Assembly: GCA_013433145.1 (NCBI GenBank)
Contig: CM024187.1
Coordinates: 6,092,826 to 6,156,825, forward strand
Length of the DNA stretch: 64,000 nt
DNA from: Ascaris suum
Taxonomy: Eukaryota; Nematoda; Chromadorea; Rhabditida; Ascarididae
Direction of reading: 5' to 3'
Positions within the stretch are counted from its first letter, which is position 1, and each line of letters opens with the position of its first letter. Positions 1 to 64,000 of the stretch are shown piece after piece. The notes under the pieces are model-generated. The model searched no databases. It was given only the letters and a program-made list of their open reading frames with translations, and was not told the DNA's origin. The position numbers and the translations under genes were made by a program.

Positions 1-1338
1 AACGTCTACTTTTGCAGACAACTGTTGGCCCACTGTGGGACTTTCAGACGCCTTCAATCAGCTTCTCAATTACGCAACACCCTTCCTCTCGTCTCCCACA
101 TAGAAAGTGAAAAACTCTTAGGTTTTGCACAATCGCTGGGAGCGGATGCTTCGAATCGCTAACTTCACTACAGCACTTGTGACACCACTCTTCATGATGT
201 GTTCGGCTTCTTTGAAAGCTTTGCGAAACATTCCGTTACGAAACCTCTAGCCAAAAACAAAAGTTGATGTCTAGTTCTTTCTTCTTGAGGAAGTGAATCG
301 CAGATGCCTGAAGCACCCAGCTAATGAAGAAGTCAGTCAAGCACTCAGCTGACTCCGTCATTCGACGACTGTCTCAGCGCAATTTTTGAGACGCTTTTTG
401 GGGTGAGGACTTGAACAAAAATTCTGACGCACTGTCGTCCTCATTTCAGTTTCAATAAGCAAACGACATCTATGAAACTAGCTGTTAATAACAGTCCAGC
501 CACGTCGCTCCCTGTGTGAAACGCAAGACGGGGATAAATCCGTCTTGCAGAGTTGCCATATTAAATTACATTGTGATGCTCTTACAGCCATTAATGTCAT
601 CTATTTCTTGTTGCCGATGTAACTTTTTCGTTGTTTTTTATGACTCATTGCAGTCTTTCGGTCCTTATGCGATGTGAAGGGATTCGCGGTTTGTTGTTGC
701 AAAAAAAAGACTGCTAACAGATCGGAACCTATAATAAAGAAATAACTACGCCGTCTTCTACTGATGTGTATTTCATTCACATTCACATGACATTCACAAC
801 AGTCGCGGATTTAAGCCGTCTGAGAATTTTCGAAAGAAGCCTTTGAAATGAAGGACGTCCTATGGACTTAACTTCCCTCTACACATTTAGTATGATCATC
901 AAAGTAGAAAAAAATGCCCCTCTTGGCATTTTGCACCACTGACCTCGACGAGAGGAAAACTATTCTAATCCTGACATTTTTTGACAAATATTAGAAAGCA
1001 TTAAACTTTCCATTGCCTTGCAGCCAATTCTTGCTGCCTGATCCATCCCGAAATCTCGCGCAAAAAGTCCAGCAGAAACAGCAGACTCGGTCTCCACCTT
1101 TCCCCCTTCTCCGCCACCTTCGATGCATCAGTTCTAATTGAAGTCATCGCACGTGGCTTCGAAAATTTTATTCCGTAATGCAAGTTAATTTCTTCACTCT
1201 GCGAAAAGCGCAGTATACACAATCCCGAAAAGTCAGTTCTCCTCATCATATGAACAAATACTGTAAAACAGCAGCCGCGCTACTTGCAACAGCCAAAAAC
1301 GAAGAAAATGTTTTGAAAAGAACGACCAAAAGACTCAC
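1..1338 (-). other. Presumed intron at the left edge, no exon recognised
   Basis: It follows the donor of exon 55. I looked for the last WD repeat and the FYVE pattern (R-HHCR-CG and paired cysteines) in all three minus frames and did not find them. Open stretches at 1001-1249 and near 130-240 have no family resemblance. Confidence 0.5.
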
Positions 1339-63627
<62,289 letters not shown>

Positions 63628-63807
63628 CTGCAAAATTGTTTATCTTTTATATCGTTCACAATGTCTGAAGCTGCCGTAACACAAGTGAAACCTTCTGAAA
63701 TTTTCCAATGAAGGGCAAGGTCAGCCGTTTCGATTATAAAAATTCAAAAACGGTTACTACTTATACAACACATTAAATATATACTATATATTCTATACAG
63801 TCATACG

Positions 63808-63847
<40 letters not shown>

Positions 63848-64000
63848 CCACTGTAATTCAGATCTACTGCTGCTTATGCATGCCTTAATACGTATGAATG
63901 GTACGTCCGTCGCGCTAGGCTCTGAAAAGTTTTGCAAGAAAGATAACCTCTCTCATCATGTACCCTCTGAAATCATAGAAGTTTATGACTGGAGTGCTTT
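63628..64000 (-). other. Right edge, presumed intron upstream of the candidate exon
   Basis: Holds the (AT)n tract at 63810-63846 and no recognised exon. Confidence 0.6.
63810..63846. repeat. (TA)n microsatellite, 37 bases
   Basis: Uninterrupted TA dinucleotides near the right edge of the window. Confidence 0.97.

Noticed and set aside
1001..1249. 82-codon minus-strand frame, and a Cys-rich reading of the same bases that could suggest a FYVE finger
   Set aside because: The spacing does not give the FYVE HHCR core or the later cysteine pairs.

Overview
The window is eukaryotic and looks nematode. Almost all of it is one large minus-strand gene of many short exons. Splice acceptors read TTTCAG or close variants and donors read GTAAG, GTTTG or GTATG, which is nematode style. 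Introns run from about 150 bases to 3.3 kb, longer than usual in Caenorhabditis, so a parasitic nematode with expanded introns is my guess; the species is not determined.

The gene is the orthologue of WDFY3/ALFY (human), blue cheese (fly) and wdfy-3 (worm), a giant BEACH-WD40 scaffold of selective autophagy. I rebuilt it by following recognisable family sequence from exon to exon and checking that splice phases agree. It reads right to left. Positions 63335 to about 46500 carry the N-terminal armadillo-like region. Positions 46420 to 41242 carry the concanavalin-A-like segment. Positions 40336 to 18921 carry the long middle helical region. Positions 18446 to 15558 carry an acidic linker and the PH-like domain. 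Positions 12901 to 8110 carry the BEACH domain. Positions 7792 to 1339 carry the WD40 propeller. Fifty-five exons, about 9.6 kb or roughly 3,200 codons, are placed, plus two weaker candidates. The first exons lie beyond the right edge. The end of the propeller and the FYVE zinc finger expected in this family were not found and probably lie beyond the left edge.

Several conserved exons keep family similarity on both sides of a one-base frame slip, mostly at a homopolymer (C runs at about 53994, 50732, 46296 and 40139 on the + strand as G; an A run at 33467; one near 34630). There are no in-frame stops otherwise, so sequence or assembly error is more likely than a dead gene. The introns hold microsatellites, several G or C runs of 10-15 bases, and a short direct repeat. 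I see no second gene, no RNA gene, no mobile element I can name, and no previously undescribed system.
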